DNA of 64,000 bases from Olleya sp. Bg11-27 (GTDB lineage Bacteria; Bacteroidota; Bacteroidia; Flavobacteriales; Flavobacteriaceae): contig NZ_CP025117.1 of assembly GCF_002831645.1 (NCBI RefSeq), forward strand, positions 2,309,001-2,373,000, written 5' to 3'. The notes under the pieces were generated by a model. It saw only the letters and a program-made list of their open reading frames with translations. It was not told the origin of the DNA and ran no database searches. Below are positions 11,613 to 21,797 of this stretch, piece by piece. The translations under genes were made by a program, and so were the position numbers. The first letter of the stretch is position 1. Each line of letters starts with the position of its first letter.

Positions 11613-13265
11613 ATGCTTACAGGATTAATCATAAAAAATTACGCATTAATAGATCAGCTTCAAGTTAATTTTAATGATGGGTTTACTATAATTACTGGTG
11701 AAACAGGAGCAGGTAAATCTATACTATTAGGAGGTTTATCTTTGATTTTAGGAAAACGTGCAGACTTGTCAAGTTTACGTAATCCTGAAAATAAATGTGT
11801 TATAGAAGCTACTTTTGATATTTCAAAATATAAGCTTAAATCATTGTTTAAAGAGCTAGATTTAGATTATGAGACACAATCAATAATCAGAAGAGAGATA
11901 TTACCATCTGGAAAATCAAGAGCTTTTGTTAACGATTCTCCTGTAAATTTATCTAGTTTGCAAGCTTTAGGAGAACAGTTAATAGATATACATTCTCAGC
12001 ATGAAACTATGCAATTGGTGGATGATGGTTTTCAATTTTTAGTAATTGACGCTTTAGCTAAAACAGAAAACAATATTGAGGTTTATAATGGTTACTTAAA
12101 GGAGCATAAAAAGCTTAAAAAAGAATTAAACCAACTACAACAGTTTCAATCAGAAGCACTTAAAGAGCATGATTATAATGCCTTTTTGTTAAATGAATTA
12201 GTTGTTGCTAATCTTAAAGAAGGGACTCTAGAAAGTTTAGAAGAAGAGTTTGAGTTGTTAAATAACGTCGAGATTATTCAGGTAAAACTGGAAGAGGCTA
12301 ATGTGTTATTAAATGAAGAACAAGCAGGAATTTTAACCTCATTACGAGCTGTTAAATTAGCTTTACAAAAATTAGCAACTATCTCAACGACGTATCAAGG
12401 TGTATTTGATAGAGTAACTAGTAGTTTGATTGACTTAGAAGATGTTTTGGTTGATATAGAACGCTTTGAAGGTAATTTGGATGCCGATCCAAGTAGGTTG
12501 GAAATTGTTAATGCTCAGTTGGCTACTATTAATAATTTATTACAAAAGCATTTAGTAAAAACTGTAGAAGAGCTTATTGTGATTAGAGAAGAGTTATTAC
12601 AAAAAGTAGAAGCTACAGAAAATGCAGATCAAGATATTTTAGATAAAGAAGAAGAGATTAATGCTATCGAAAAATTGCTTAATGTTGAAGCTAAACATAT
12701 TACAGACAAACGTAATAAAGCGATTCCAGATTTAAAAAAGCAATTAGAAGCTATATTGGGGCAGTTAGGAATGCCTAACGCGCAATTTGATATTGGTCTA
12801 GAAGCCACAAAAGAATTTTTATATAACGGAAAAGATGCTTTAAGTTTTTTGTTTTCTGCTAATAAAGGAGGGCAATTCAATGTACTTAAAAAAGCGGCTT
12901 CAGGTGGAGAGTTGTCTAGGATAATGTTGGCGATTAAATCTATATTATCAAAATATGTAAAGTTACCTACCATTATGTTTGATGAAATTGATACCGGTGT
13001 TTCTGGAGAGATTTCTAATAAAATGGCTGATATTATGGCATTAATGAGTACTAAGATGCAAGTGTTTAGTATTACGCATTTACCACAGATTGCGGCTAAA
13101 GGAAATACACATTATAAGGTATATAAAGAGGACGTAAACGAAGTCACGACTACTAATTTAGTTAAGCTTAATTATGATGAGCGTGTTGTGGAATTAGCAC
13201 AAATGTTAGGTGGTACGCAATTATCGGATTCTGCAATAGCACATGCTAAACAACTGTTAAATTAG
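11613..13265 (+). CDS. recN: DNA repair protein RecN
   Basis: RecN is an SMC-like ATPase that acts at double-strand breaks. The 550-residue protein has Walker A GETGAGKS at about residues 30-37, two long coiled-coil arms around residues 155-370, the ABC signature ASGGELSRIMLAIK, and Walker B TIMFDEIDTGVSG. The D-loop and H-loop (FSITHLPQIAA) follow. It begins 63 bases after porD. Length and motifs are complete. Confidence 0.96.
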   Translation: MLTGLIIKNYALIDQLQVNFNDGFTIITGETGAGKSILLGGLSLILGKRADLSSLRNPENKCVIEATFDISKYKLKSLFKELDLDYETQSIIRREILPSGKSRAFVNDSPVNLSSLQALGEQLIDIHSQHETMQLVDDGFQFLVIDALAKTENNIEVYNGYLKEHKKLKKELNQLQQFQSEALKEHDYNAFLLNELVVANLKEGTLESLEEEFELLNNVEIIQVKLEEANVLLNEEQAGILTSLRAVKLALQKLATISTTYQGVFDRVTSSLIDLEDVLVDIERFEGNLDADPSRLEIVNAQLATINNLLQKHLVKTVEELIVIREELLQKVEATENADQDILDKEEEINAIEKLLNVEAKHITDKRNKAIPDLKKQLEAILGQLGMPNAQFDIGLEATKEFLYNGKDALSFLFSANKGGQFNVLKKAASGGELSRIMLAIKSILSKYVKLPTIMFDEIDTGVSGEISNKMADIMALMSTKMQVFSITHLPQIAAKGNTHYKVYKEDVNEVTTTNLVKLNYDERVVELAQMLGGTQLSDSAIAHAKQLLN

Positions 13266-13307
13266 TGGCTTAATTTCCGCGAAATCGAAATAAAATAATT
13301 TAAATAC

Positions 13308-13315
13308 TATCTTTG
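13308..13315 (+). promoter_or_regulatory. Bacteroidota -7 promoter box for fabI
   Basis: TATCTTTG fits TAnnTTTG and lies 51 bases before the fabI ATG, which would give a leader of about 45 nt. Confidence 0.45.
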
Positions 13316-13366
13316 AAAGATATTAAAATAAACAAAACCAACAAGTCAACTGATAAAGTATAAGTT

Positions 13367-14191
13367 ATGTCATACAATTTATTAAAAGGAAAAAGAGGAA
13401 TTATATTTGGAGCATTAGATGAAAATTCTATCGCTTGGAAAACTGCAGAACGTGTACACGAAGAAGGTGGTACGTTTGTCTTGACTAATGCGCCTGTTGC
13501 AATGCGTATGGGACAAATTGATAAATTAGCAGAAAAAACAGGATCTCAAATTATACCTGCAGATGCTACTAGCGAAGAAGATTTATTAAACCTTGTCAAT
13601 AAATCTATGGAGATTTTAGGAGGTAAAATTGACTTTGTGTTACATTCTATCGGGATGTCAATTAATGTTAGAAAAGGAAAGCATTATACGGATCAAAATT
13701 ATGCATGGACGCAGAAAGGAACAGATGTATCTGCAATGTCTTTTCATAAAACAATGCAGACGCTATATAAGCAAGATGCAATGAACGAGTGGGGTAGTAT
13801 TGTTGCGTTAACATATATGGCTGCACAACGTGTTTTTCCTGATTATAATGATATGGCTGATAATAAAGCCTATTTAGAAAGTATCGCACGTAGTTTTGGT
13901 TACTTTTTTGGAAGAGATAAGAAGGTTAGAGTAAACACAATTTCTCAGTCACCAACACCGACAACAGCAGGTAGTGGTGTAAAAGGTTTTGATGGTTTTA
14001 TCGCTTACGCTGAAAAAATGTCACCGTTAGGTAATGCTACAGCATTGGATTGTGCTAATTATACAGTGTCATTGTTTAGTGATTTGACTAAACGAGTGAC
14101 GTTGCAAAATCTATATAATGATGGAGGATTTAGTAACATGGGAGTGAGTGATGCTGTAATGGAAGCTTTTGTAGAAGCGATGGACAAATAG
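13367..14191 (+). CDS. fabI: Enoyl-[acyl-carrier-protein] reductase FabI
   Basis: NADH-dependent short-chain dehydrogenase that reduces enoyl-ACP in the last step of each fatty-acid elongation cycle. The 274-residue protein has the FabI nucleotide-binding start KGKRGIIFGALDENSIAWK, the VLHSIG segment, and the catalytic Tyr-X6-Lys in the region YMAAQRVFPDYNDMADNKAYLES, followed by RVNTISQSPTPTTAGSGV. The region differs slightly from E. coli FabI, as in other Bacteroidota. It is monocistronic, with its own promoter-like box and a strong terminator. Confidence 0.93.
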   Translation: MSYNLLKGKRGIIFGALDENSIAWKTAERVHEEGGTFVLTNAPVAMRMGQIDKLAEKTGSQIIPADATSEEDLLNLVNKSMEILGGKIDFVLHSIGMSINVRKGKHYTDQNYAWTQKGTDVSAMSFHKTMQTLYKQDAMNEWGSIVALTYMAAQRVFPDYNDMADNKAYLESIARSFGYFFGRDKKVRVNTISQSPTPTTAGSGVKGFDGFIAYAEKMSPLGNATALDCANYTVSLFSDLTKRVTLQNLYNDGGFSNMGVSDAVMEAFVEAMDK

Positions 14192-14203
14192 ATTTGTAAT
14201 CGC

Positions 14204-14221
14204 ATAATAATAATAATAATA
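14204..14221. repeat. ATA trinucleotide microsatellite
   Basis: About six tandem ATA units lie between the fabI stop and its terminator. Such tracts can change length by slippage; here it is noncoding. Confidence 0.8.
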
Positions 14222-14230
14222 AGATACATT

Positions 14231-14263
14231 AAAGCCTTACGTTTATCGTAGGGCTTTTTTTTT
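14231..14263 (+). terminator. Rho-independent terminator after fabI
   Basis: The stem AAAGCCTTACG pairs with CGTAGGGCTTT across a short TTTAT loop and is followed by a T run of about nine bases. Confidence 0.9.
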
Positions 14264-14462
14264 GTTTAAAATGTAACACCTTGATTATCAATTGTAGTCA
14301 AAATATTACAGTTTTCCTTGAACAATTTAATGTTAATTTAATAAGTATTTCATCTATAAATATTGCGCTTTGTCGATTTGGTAATGTTATTTGTTTTCAG
14401 CTGATAATAATTCAATATTTTTAGAAAATGATTATTTATAACTAACTATAAAACTATATTAC

Positions 14463-16811
14463 ATGAGGAAAATTACTTTATTATTTTTAACAATGCTTTC
14501 AACAGCTTTAACCTTTGCTCAAATCGGGATTATCGAGAATTTTAATGCATCCACATCCTTGCCAACAGGTTGGACAGCTTCCTATTCAGGTACTACGTCG
14601 GCAGCATGTGAAGGAAATTCGCAACGAGTTAATATATGGTCCAGTTCACCTGAAGGAAATTTAACCACTCCAAATCAAGTTGGATTATCTAATGGAACAG
14701 ATTTAAGTCTTTCGTTTGATTATTCGATTTTAGATTATGCTTCTGGAACTCCAACAGACGCAACTATAGCAGGCTGGGGAAGTGCAGATATCCAATATTC
14801 ATTGGATGATGGTATATCTTGGACAACAATAGCTACTATTGATGATTCTAATCATGTAACGGCGAATACTTGTGCCCCTTTTTCTGTAGTTATACCTGCA
14901 GCTTCATTGCCAACAGGATCTGACGTTAAGTTGCGAATAGCAAATACATGGATTACTGGTGATTATTTTTTTTATATTGATAATTTTAATGCTTTGCAAG
15001 TATCAGTTGATCCACCAAATTGTGATTCTGTTTTAAGTGAAACGGTAGATGTATCAATTTATGGTTCTATTTCTTGGTCTAATGCCACTGGTATACCTAC
15101 AGGCTACTTTATTTCGGTAGGTACAGCATCTGGAGTAAACGATATTGCTGATAACGTAGATAACCTAAACAATACTTCATACGAGTTAGGAACATTATCA
15201 TCAGGAACAACTTATTATGTAACAATCACACCTTATAACGATAATGGGAATGCTACTGGATGTGTTGAGCAGTCGTTTTCGACGTTTACACCTCCTAGTA
15301 ATGATAATTGTGATGCAGCTATTAGTTTAACTGTAAATGATGATTTAATGTGTGGAGAAGTTCTGAGTGGTACAAATGTTAATGCTACAGAATCTTTAGA
15401 AATGGAAACTTCCGGTGAGGTAACAGGAACACCTTATACAGATGTATGGTTCAGTTTTGAAGCAACATCAAACTTTCATTTTGTTTCTTTAACTAATATT
15501 GTTGCAGTTACGGGGACAAGTACAGATATGGGGATGGCTTTATACGATGCAACAAGTGGTTGCGGTGCATCATTAGAAGCACCTTTGACAGATAGTGATC
15601 CAAACTCATTTACTGTTTCCAATTTAACTATTGGTACAACTTATTTATTAAGAGTTTACGGTTGGTCTAATACTCAAAGCGCTTCAGCTCAAACAACTTT
15701 TGATGTTTGTGTTGGAACTCCCCCTGCTCCTCCAGTAAATGATGATTGTTCAGGAGCAATAGCTCTAACTTTATCTGAAGATGATACTTGTAGTGAAGCG
15801 TTGTCGGGAACAACTGAAAATGCTTTTGAAAGTTCAACTGGATGTACTGGTGGTAGAGATGTTTGGTATAGCTTTACGGCTGCTGAAGATGCGAACTATA
15901 TTGCAAGCGTAACGGAAACGTTTGAATCTGGAAGTTTTGTATCAACTTATATAACTGCTTTTGAAGGTGGATGTGGAAGCTTAACAGGTGTAGGATCATC
16001 TACTAGTTGTTTTAATTCAGGGGCATTAACTATAACTGCAACGGCAGGTATGACTTATTATATTAATATTAGAAGTAATTCTAATACGGATTATACTGAA
16101 TTTGATGTTTGTGTGCATCAAGCACCTGCACCTCCAGAAAATGACGCTTGTGCAGATGCCACTCCAATTTCAATTTTTAATAATGGAGATGAGCAAGATG
16201 CTACAGGAGCTACTAATAACGATGGATTTATTGCGGAAACTGGATGCGCATCGGCAAATGATGGTGTATGGTATACATTTGTTGTAGTAGACGCAGGTAC
16301 TATCGATGTTGACGTTACAGATGTACAAGGATGGGATCCAGAAATCACGGTTTTATCTGGTGATTGTGGCGCCTTTACTTGTGTTGGTAGTTCTGATAGT
16401 GCAGGAAGTAGTGGTTCAGAAAATGTCTCTTTTGCAGCTACTGCAGGGACTCAGTATTGGGTAAATGTTGGTTATTATAGTGGAACTGCGGATAATTCAG
16501 AAGGGCCATTTAAAATTGACGTGAGCACAACAGATACTGCAACTTTAAACTCTAGCTTAAGTAATGCAGACTTTACAAATCAAAGTTTATTCTCTTACTA
16601 TCCAAACCCAGTTAACGATAACTTATCATTAAAAGCTCAAAAAGAGATTTCTAATGTATCTGTTTATAACATGATAGGTCAAGAGGTTTACAGAAACACA
16701 CCTAACAGTGTTAATAATGCTGTAGATATGTCAGGCTTACAATCAGGAGCTTACTTTGTTAAAGTAACAATTGATAATGTAACAGAAACAGTCAAAGTGA
16801 TTAAGAAATAA
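14463..16811 (+). CDS. Secreted T9SS cargo protein with Fn3-like and repeated beta domains
   Basis: A 782-residue secreted protein. A signal peptide occupies residues 1-20 (ending TFAQ). Residues of about 20-180 resemble a choice-of-anchor/MAM-like jellyroll, 185-275 form an Fn3-like domain (TYYVTITPYNDNGNATGC), and three related domains follow, each opening ND-x-C-x2-A (about 278-420, 425-555, 558-690). Residues 705-782 are a type A T9SS sorting domain (YYPNPVNDNL, then IGQEVY, and GAYFVKV near the end). It should be exported by T9SS and attached to the surface or released. Function is probably adhesion or matrix formation, but that is inference. It is a paralogue of the gene at 17292. Confidence 0.9.
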   Translation: MRKITLLFLTMLSTALTFAQIGIIENFNASTSLPTGWTASYSGTTSAACEGNSQRVNIWSSSPEGNLTTPNQVGLSNGTDLSLSFDYSILDYASGTPTDATIAGWGSADIQYSLDDGISWTTIATIDDSNHVTANTCAPFSVVIPAASLPTGSDVKLRIANTWITGDYFFYIDNFNALQVSVDPPNCDSVLSETVDVSIYGSISWSNATGIPTGYFISVGTASGVNDIADNVDNLNNTSYELGTLSSGTTYYVTITPYNDNGNATGCVEQSFSTFTPPSNDNCDAAISLTVNDDLMCGEVLSGTNVNATESLEMETSGEVTGTPYTDVWFSFEATSNFHFVSLTNIVAVTGTSTDMGMALYDATSGCGASLEAPLTDSDPNSFTVSNLTIGTTYLLRVYGWSNTQSASAQTTFDVCVGTPPAPPVNDDCSGAIALTLSEDDTCSEALSGTTENAFESSTGCTGGRDVWYSFTAAEDANYIASVTETFESGSFVSTYITAFEGGCGSLTGVGSSTSCFNSGALTITATAGMTYYINIRSNSNTDYTEFDVCVHQAPAPPENDACADATPISIFNNGDEQDATGATNNDGFIAETGCASANDGVWYTFVVVDAGTIDVDVTDVQGWDPEITVLSGDCGAFTCVGSSDSAGSSGSENVSFAATAGTQYWVNVGYYSGTADNSEGPFKIDVSTTDTATLNSSLSNADFTNQSLFSYYPNPVNDNLSLKAQKEISNVSVYNMIGQEVYRNTPNSVNNAVDMSGLQSGAYFVKVTIDNVTETVKVIKK

Positions 16812-16830
16812 GTTTACACTTTAATACAGT

Positions 16831-16860
16831 AAAAAGCCACCTCTTTAGGTGGCTTTTTTT
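16831..16860 (+). terminator. Rho-independent terminator
   Basis: The stem AAAAGCCACCT/AGGTGGCTTTT has a short loop followed by T residues. The terminator and about 20 bases before it are nearly the same as the ones after the paralogous gene (19778-19806). Confidence 0.92.
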
Positions 16861-16862
16861 AT

Positions 16863-17291
16863 GCAGTTAACTTTCATTTCTGTTTATAATCGTCTTATAA
16901 CGGTTGGTCACTTTTAGAGGCTTAAAAAAAAGAACGATAAGTTTAGTTATTCAATAGTTGTTGCTGATGGCGACGTTTTTGTTTTGAAGCAAGCTGTTTC
17001 AAATAACTATAGGCGGTAATTTGGTAGTTAGTATTGTTTTAAATAAAACTCAAGTTTGGGAAATTTTGTGATTTTTGGATGTAAAAAACAAAATGAAATT
17101 ATTTTATTATTTGAGATAGGGAGTGTTTATTACCAAGCAGTTATTCAATGAAAGTTGAAAAACTGGTTATTAAAACAACGTTTTATCTATTAATATTGCG
17201 TTTTGACGATTGTTTTGTGTTATTTCTTTATGGTGAAATATAATTCAATATTTTTAAAAAATATTTCAACTAATTATAAAACTTTAAATAA
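16863..17291. other. Intergenic region between T9SS paralogues
   Basis: About 430 bases with no convincing gene. The last 110 bases (about 17185-17291) resemble the 110 bases upstream of the first paralogue (about 14352-14462), sharing ATCTATnAATATTGCG and ATAATTCAATATTTTTA. This suggests a shared promoter or leader carried along by duplication. I see nothing else in the first 300 bases. Confidence 0.5.
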
Positions 17292-19757
17292 ATGAGAAAA
17301 ATTACTTTATTATTTTCATTAATAGCATTTGCTTTCAGTATTGAAGGATTTGCTCAATTTGGATGTGATTCCGGTGTTGTTATTACAGATGGCTTTACAG
17401 CTTCAGGAATTACGACTCCAGGAAATGGTGGTGCCGAAGATTGGAATGATAATCCTACGGTGCAATGTGGGAGTACAAATAATACGTATTGGAATGATGA
17501 TGTTTATCTGTTTACATATACAGCAGGAACTACAAATGAAGAAATATCAATGACAACGTTTTCAAGGAGTGCTTGGAATGGGTTAGGTATTTTTGCTACA
17601 TGCACGGGGACCGCTCTAGATGGTTGTTTGGATACCGCTGGAACAAGTACTGTTGGATCAACAAAAACAGTGACTGCGACTATTTTAGCAGGACAAACAG
17701 TTTATATTGCTACTGGAACATGGGGGGGAACAAGGAGTCTAGATTTTGATGTTACTGCTTTTTCAGTAGTACCTTTAGCAAGCCCTCCAAATTGTACAAC
17801 CATAAGTGTACCAGTTAACGGGGCTTCAGATGTCTCAGTTAATGGAGATATTACTTGGTTGGCTTCTCAGGGGGAAGCTACAGATTATTTATTGGAAGTA
17901 GGAACAAATTCTGGAGGTACAGATGTGTTTTCTGGTCAAGTTGGAAATGTGACGACTTATAATGTTGGAGCATTAACTGAATCTACAACATACCATGTTA
18001 CTATTACTCCAAGTAATGCAAATGGAGTGTCTACAGGATGTACAGAGGAATCTTTTACTACAGTTGCCCGTCCTGCCTGTGCTTCTAATTTAGTTGCTAC
18101 ACCAGATGCTACTTGCGGGAGTTTAGCAACAGCTTTATCATGGGATGCGGTTGCAAATGCTGATGGTTATACTTTGACCGTTGGAACCACTAGTGGTGGT
18201 AACGATATTATAAATGATCTTGATTTAGGAAATGTTCTTACTTATGAAGTCGATAGTCAAACAGCAAGTACCTCTTATTATTGGACAATAGTACCATATA
18301 ATACTGTTGGAGGTGCTTCTGCTTGTGGAGAAAATAGTTATACAACCATTAGTGCGGAATGTTATTGTACTTCTACTACAACATTAATTAACGGAACAGG
18401 AATTGGTAATTTACAAGTTGGAACAACAGATTTTGCCAGTGGAGGCATTTTATCCTATGAAGATTTTACAGGAGCACCTGTAGATTTAGAGCAAGGTATT
18501 GGCGCTAATGTTATGATTACTTTTGAGACAGGTTTTGACTATGGTGTTAATATTTGGATTGATTTTAATGATGATTTAGTGTTTGAGGCATCAGAGTTAT
18601 TGTATACAGGATTATCTTCATCGGGTAACCCAACGACTTTAGATGCATCTTTCTCTATGCCTACAGATGCAGCTTTAGGGACACATAGAATGCGTATTGG
18701 AACGGATGATGATGTTGCCGATGCCAGTGACCCTTGTAACTCAACATCGTGGCATGTTACTATGGATGTAGATGTAACTATTTTAGAGGAGCCTTGTGCT
18801 GCTCCAACAGGAACGGCTACTGTAGTTGCAGATTGTGATAACGCTCAATTTTTTGTAGATGTTAATGTAACAGGTTTGGGTGATGGGACATCAGTAATTA
18901 ATGATGGCACAACAACTTACCCAGCAACTTCTTTAGGGGTGGTGCAAATTGGTCCTTATGTAAATGGAAGTAGTGTTTCAGTAACTTTAGAAAATGGAAC
19001 TGATACTACTTGTGACACAAGTTTAGGTGATTATAATAATATTTGCCCTCCTGCCAATGACAACTGTGTAAATGCTGAAGTAATCATTCCGTCAATTACG
19101 GGATCAGAAGTTTGGTATACAGGAACGACTATTTCTAATACGCCTTCTGGAGAGGTCGCGGATGCAGATGTATCTTGTGGTAGCTTTGGTAGTGGTAGAG
19201 ATGTTTGGTATACTGTTGAAGTACCCGCTGCTGGTGATATTACTATTGTAACACAAGCGTCTTTAGGGTCTGCATTGACAGACACAACTATATCTGTGTT
19301 TTCTGGATCTTGTGGCGCTATGGCAGGTACAGAAATAGATTGTGATGATAACAGCGGAACCGATAACTTTTCTGAAATAGTATTAACAGGTCAAGTACCA
19401 GGTGCTATACTTTATGTAAGAGTGCAGGAACATGATAGTGCAATATCAAATAGTGCTAATGATGGCGTATTTGAAGTGTCTGCTCATGCTGCAGAACCTA
19501 CGTTATCTACTGTGAATTTTCAAACTAATTCATTATTTACATACTATCCTAATCCAGTAAATGATAGCCTAATATTAAATGCTAAAAAAGAGATTTCTAA
19601 TGTGTCTGTTTATAATATGATAGGACAAGAAGTTTATAAAAACACACCTAACAGTGTTAATAACGCTTTAGATATGTCAAGCTTACAATCAGGAGCTTAC
19701 TTTATTAAAGTAACTATTGATAATGTAACGGAAACAGTAAAAGTAATTAAGAAATAA
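17292..19757 (+). CDS. Secreted T9SS cargo protein with Fn3-like and GEVED domains
   Basis: An 821-residue secreted protein with a signal peptide at residues 1-22 (ending GFAQ). It carries an N-terminal beta domain, two Fn3-like domains (about 166-255 and 258-350), a GEVED-type domain (about 353-500; YGVNIWIDFNDDLVFEASEL then GTHRMRIG), a further beta domain with the GRDVWYTVEVPAAGDI motif, and a type A T9SS sorting domain at about 747-821. The sorting domain is almost the same as that of the 14463 gene at both protein and DNA level. Likely a cell-surface or released adhesin-like protein; the substrate is unknown. Confidence 0.9.
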   Translation: MRKITLLFSLIAFAFSIEGFAQFGCDSGVVITDGFTASGITTPGNGGAEDWNDNPTVQCGSTNNTYWNDDVYLFTYTAGTTNEEISMTTFSRSAWNGLGIFATCTGTALDGCLDTAGTSTVGSTKTVTATILAGQTVYIATGTWGGTRSLDFDVTAFSVVPLASPPNCTTISVPVNGASDVSVNGDITWLASQGEATDYLLEVGTNSGGTDVFSGQVGNVTTYNVGALTESTTYHVTITPSNANGVSTGCTEESFTTVARPACASNLVATPDATCGSLATALSWDAVANADGYTLTVGTTSGGNDIINDLDLGNVLTYEVDSQTASTSYYWTIVPYNTVGGASACGENSYTTISAECYCTSTTTLINGTGIGNLQVGTTDFASGGILSYEDFTGAPVDLEQGIGANVMITFETGFDYGVNIWIDFNDDLVFEASELLYTGLSSSGNPTTLDASFSMPTDAALGTHRMRIGTDDDVADASDPCNSTSWHVTMDVDVTILEEPCAAPTGTATVVADCDNAQFFVDVNVTGLGDGTSVINDGTTTYPATSLGVVQIGPYVNGSSVSVTLENGTDTTCDTSLGDYNNICPPANDNCVNAEVIIPSITGSEVWYTGTTISNTPSGEVADADVSCGSFGSGRDVWYTVEVPAAGDITIVTQASLGSALTDTTISVFSGSCGAMAGTEIDCDDNSGTDNFSEIVLTGQVPGAILYVRVQEHDSAISNSANDGVFEVSAHAAEPTLSTVNFQTNSLFTYYPNPVNDSLILNAKKEISNVSVYNMIGQEVYKNTPNSVNNALDMSSLQSGAYFIKVTIDNVTETVKVIKK

Positions 19758-19777
19758 GTTTACACTTTAATACAATT

Positions 19778-19806
19778 AAAAGCCACCTTTTTAGGTGGCT
19801 TTTTTT
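19778..19806 (+). terminator. Rho-independent terminator
   Basis: The stem AAAAGCCACCT/AGGTGGCTTTT with a T run is a near copy of the terminator at 16831. Confidence 0.92.
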
Positions 19807-19818
19807 ATGTGATTAACT

Positions 19819-19826
19819 TACATTTG
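19819..19826 (+). promoter_or_regulatory. -7 box abutting the glycosyltransferase start
   Basis: TACATTTG fits TAnnTTTG and ends only 4 bases before the ATG at 19831. If used, transcription would begin at or next to the start codon, giving a leaderless mRNA. Confidence 0.4.
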
Positions 19827-19830
19827 TGAA

Positions 19831-20838
19831 ATGGAATTACGTTTTTCTTTTATCATCCCAGTTTATAATCGTCCCATTGAGATTGAGGAGCTTTTAGAGA
19901 GTTTTTCAAAATTGAATGGTACCTTTACTTATGAAATTGTTATTGTAGAAGATGGGTCTTCTATTACATCAGAAGCTATTATAGATAAGTATAAGCAACA
20001 GCTGGATATCGCTTATTATTTTAAACCAAATTCAGGACCAGGAGATTCTAGGAATTTTGGGATGCGTAAAGCAAAAGGAAATTATTTTATTATCTTAGAT
20101 AGTGATTGTTTATTACCCAGTAATTATTTAATTGAGGTTAGTAAGCATTTGAAACAATCCTATGTCGATTGTTTTGGTGGTCCAGATAAAGCACATCAAT
20201 CATTTACTAATCTACAAAAAGCAATAGACTTTAGTATGACTTCTGTAATAACTACTGGAGGAATTAGAGGGAATAAAATAAGTTTAGATAAGTTTGAACC
20301 TAGAAGTTTTAATATGGGGCTATCAAAAAAGGCATTTGAAGCAACAAAAGGTTTTGGAAATATTCATCCTGGAGAAGATCCTGATTTATCTATTCGGTTA
20401 TGGGGATTAGGATTTAAAACAACACTAATTTCTGAAGCTTATGTATACCATAAGCGACGTATTTCATGGTCTAAATTTTATAAACAAGTTAATAAATTTG
20501 GTTCAGTAAGACCCATTTTAAATACTTGGCACCCACAAACAAAAAAAGTGACCTATTGGTTTCCTTCCGTGTTTAGTCTTGGCGTTATTATTGCTTTGCT
20601 ATTAGCTGCTTTTAAAATATACTTACCCATATATATAGTATTGTTTTATTATAGCTTGGTTTTTGTTTCGGCAGTACTTAAAACAAAACATTTAATTATT
20701 GCTTTTCAAGCGTTGTTAGCCCTCTCAATTCAGTTTTTTGGTTATGGCTATGGTTTTTTGAAATCGACTATATTATTAAGTATAAAAAAGGATACGCCGG
20801 AAAATATTTTTCCTCATTTATTTTTTAAAACTAAATAA
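19831..20838 (+). CDS. Family 2 glycosyltransferase
   Basis: A 335-residue GT-A fold glycosyltransferase. The N-terminus FSFIIPVYNRPIEIEELL is the nucleotide-sugar binding start, with EDGSS, the metal-binding ILDSDCLLP, and the acceptor region HPGEDPDLSIRLWGLGF. Two or three hydrophobic segments near residues 245-310 suggest membrane attachment at the C-terminus. Donor and acceptor cannot be told from sequence. The stop overlaps the ATG of the YbbR gene, so it heads a three-gene operon with coaE. Confidence 0.9.
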   Translation: MELRFSFIIPVYNRPIEIEELLESFSKLNGTFTYEIVIVEDGSSITSEAIIDKYKQQLDIAYYFKPNSGPGDSRNFGMRKAKGNYFIILDSDCLLPSNYLIEVSKHLKQSYVDCFGGPDKAHQSFTNLQKAIDFSMTSVITTGGIRGNKISLDKFEPRSFNMGLSKKAFEATKGFGNIHPGEDPDLSIRLWGLGFKTTLISEAYVYHKRRISWSKFYKQVNKFGSVRPILNTWHPQTKKVTYWFPSVFSLGVIIALLLAAFKIYLPIYIVLFYYSLVFVSAVLKTKHLIIAFQALLALSIQFFGYGYGFLKSTILLSIKKDTPENIFPHLFFKTK

Positions 20839-21797
20839 TGCAAAAGTTTAAGTTAAAAATACTCGGTCTATTTAAAAGTAAAAAAATCAATGTTTTTTTG
20901 TTGTTTTTTGTGCTGGCTTTTTCAATTTTGGTATTGACAAAATTATCAAAAGTGTATACTGCTACACTGCCATTTGGTATTAATCCAATTAATGTAGATG
21001 ATACTTATGTGATCCTAAATAAGGAGGATGCAAAGCTTAATATTACAATCGAAACTTATGGTTTTAACTGGCTAAGGTATGCTATAAAACAACCTGAATT
21101 AGATATAGATTTTAATACGGATGTTATCAAAAAAGACTCCTTACTTATTTGGAGTATATCAAGAGGATTTCCTAATATTAACAAGCAATTTAGTAAACAA
21201 AAAAAAATAATTAGTATTAATCCAGATACGTTAGTATTTAAATATGATACTAATAATATCAAATATGTACCTGTCCTAATCAATGCTAATATTCAATATG
21301 CTCAAGGTTATAATACCCTGGATGATGTTAAGACAATACCAGATAGCATAAAATTGATAGGACCAAGTTCTATTTTAAAAAACATTAAAAATGTAACAAC
21401 ACAGCAGTTAGATTTGGATAATATAAAAACCAATGTTAATACTGTTTTGGGATTAGAATTGGATAGTTTAAGCAATAAGGTTAAGACAAACTTTAAGCAA
21501 GTTAATGTATCGGTTAAGGTGTCTAAATTTTCGGAAGGAGTTGTCAATCTTCCTATTGAAATTATAAATATTCCTAGAGGAAAACGTATTAATTATTTTC
21601 CTAAACAGATTGCCATAAGTTATTCAACGAGTTTAGAGAATTTTAATGCCATTTCAGCTAACGACTTTAAAGTCATTTGTAATTACAAAGATGCTATTGA
21701 TAATTCTTTTTTAACACCAGAAGTTATAAAGCAACCTGATAATGTTAAAAATGTTAGAGTACTACAGCAAAAAATCGAGTTTATTATAAAAGAATGA
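20838..21797 (+). CDS. YbbR-like domain protein (CdaR-like)
   Basis: A 319-residue protein with one N-terminal membrane anchor (about residues 17-35) and an extracytoplasmic region built of YbbR-like repeats, for example VPVLINANIQYAQGYNT followed by IPDSIKLIGPSSILKNI. In Firmicutes, YbbR/CdaR regulates the diadenylate cyclase CdaA; no cyclase gene lies next to it here, so that role is not shown. It overlaps the GT2 gene by 1 base and coaE by 4 bases. The YbbR-coaE pairing recurs in flavobacteria. Confidence 0.82.
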   Translation: MQKFKLKILGLFKSKKINVFLLFFVLAFSILVLTKLSKVYTATLPFGINPINVDDTYVILNKEDAKLNITIETYGFNWLRYAIKQPELDIDFNTDVIKKDSLLIWSISRGFPNINKQFSKQKKIISINPDTLVFKYDTNNIKYVPVLINANIQYAQGYNTLDDVKTIPDSIKLIGPSSILKNIKNVTTQQLDLDNIKTNVNTVLGLELDSLSNKVKTNFKQVNVSVKVSKFSEGVVNLPIEIINIPRGKRINYFPKQIAISYSTSLENFNAISANDFKVICNYKDAIDNSFLTPEVIKQPDNVKNVRVLQQKIEFIIKE

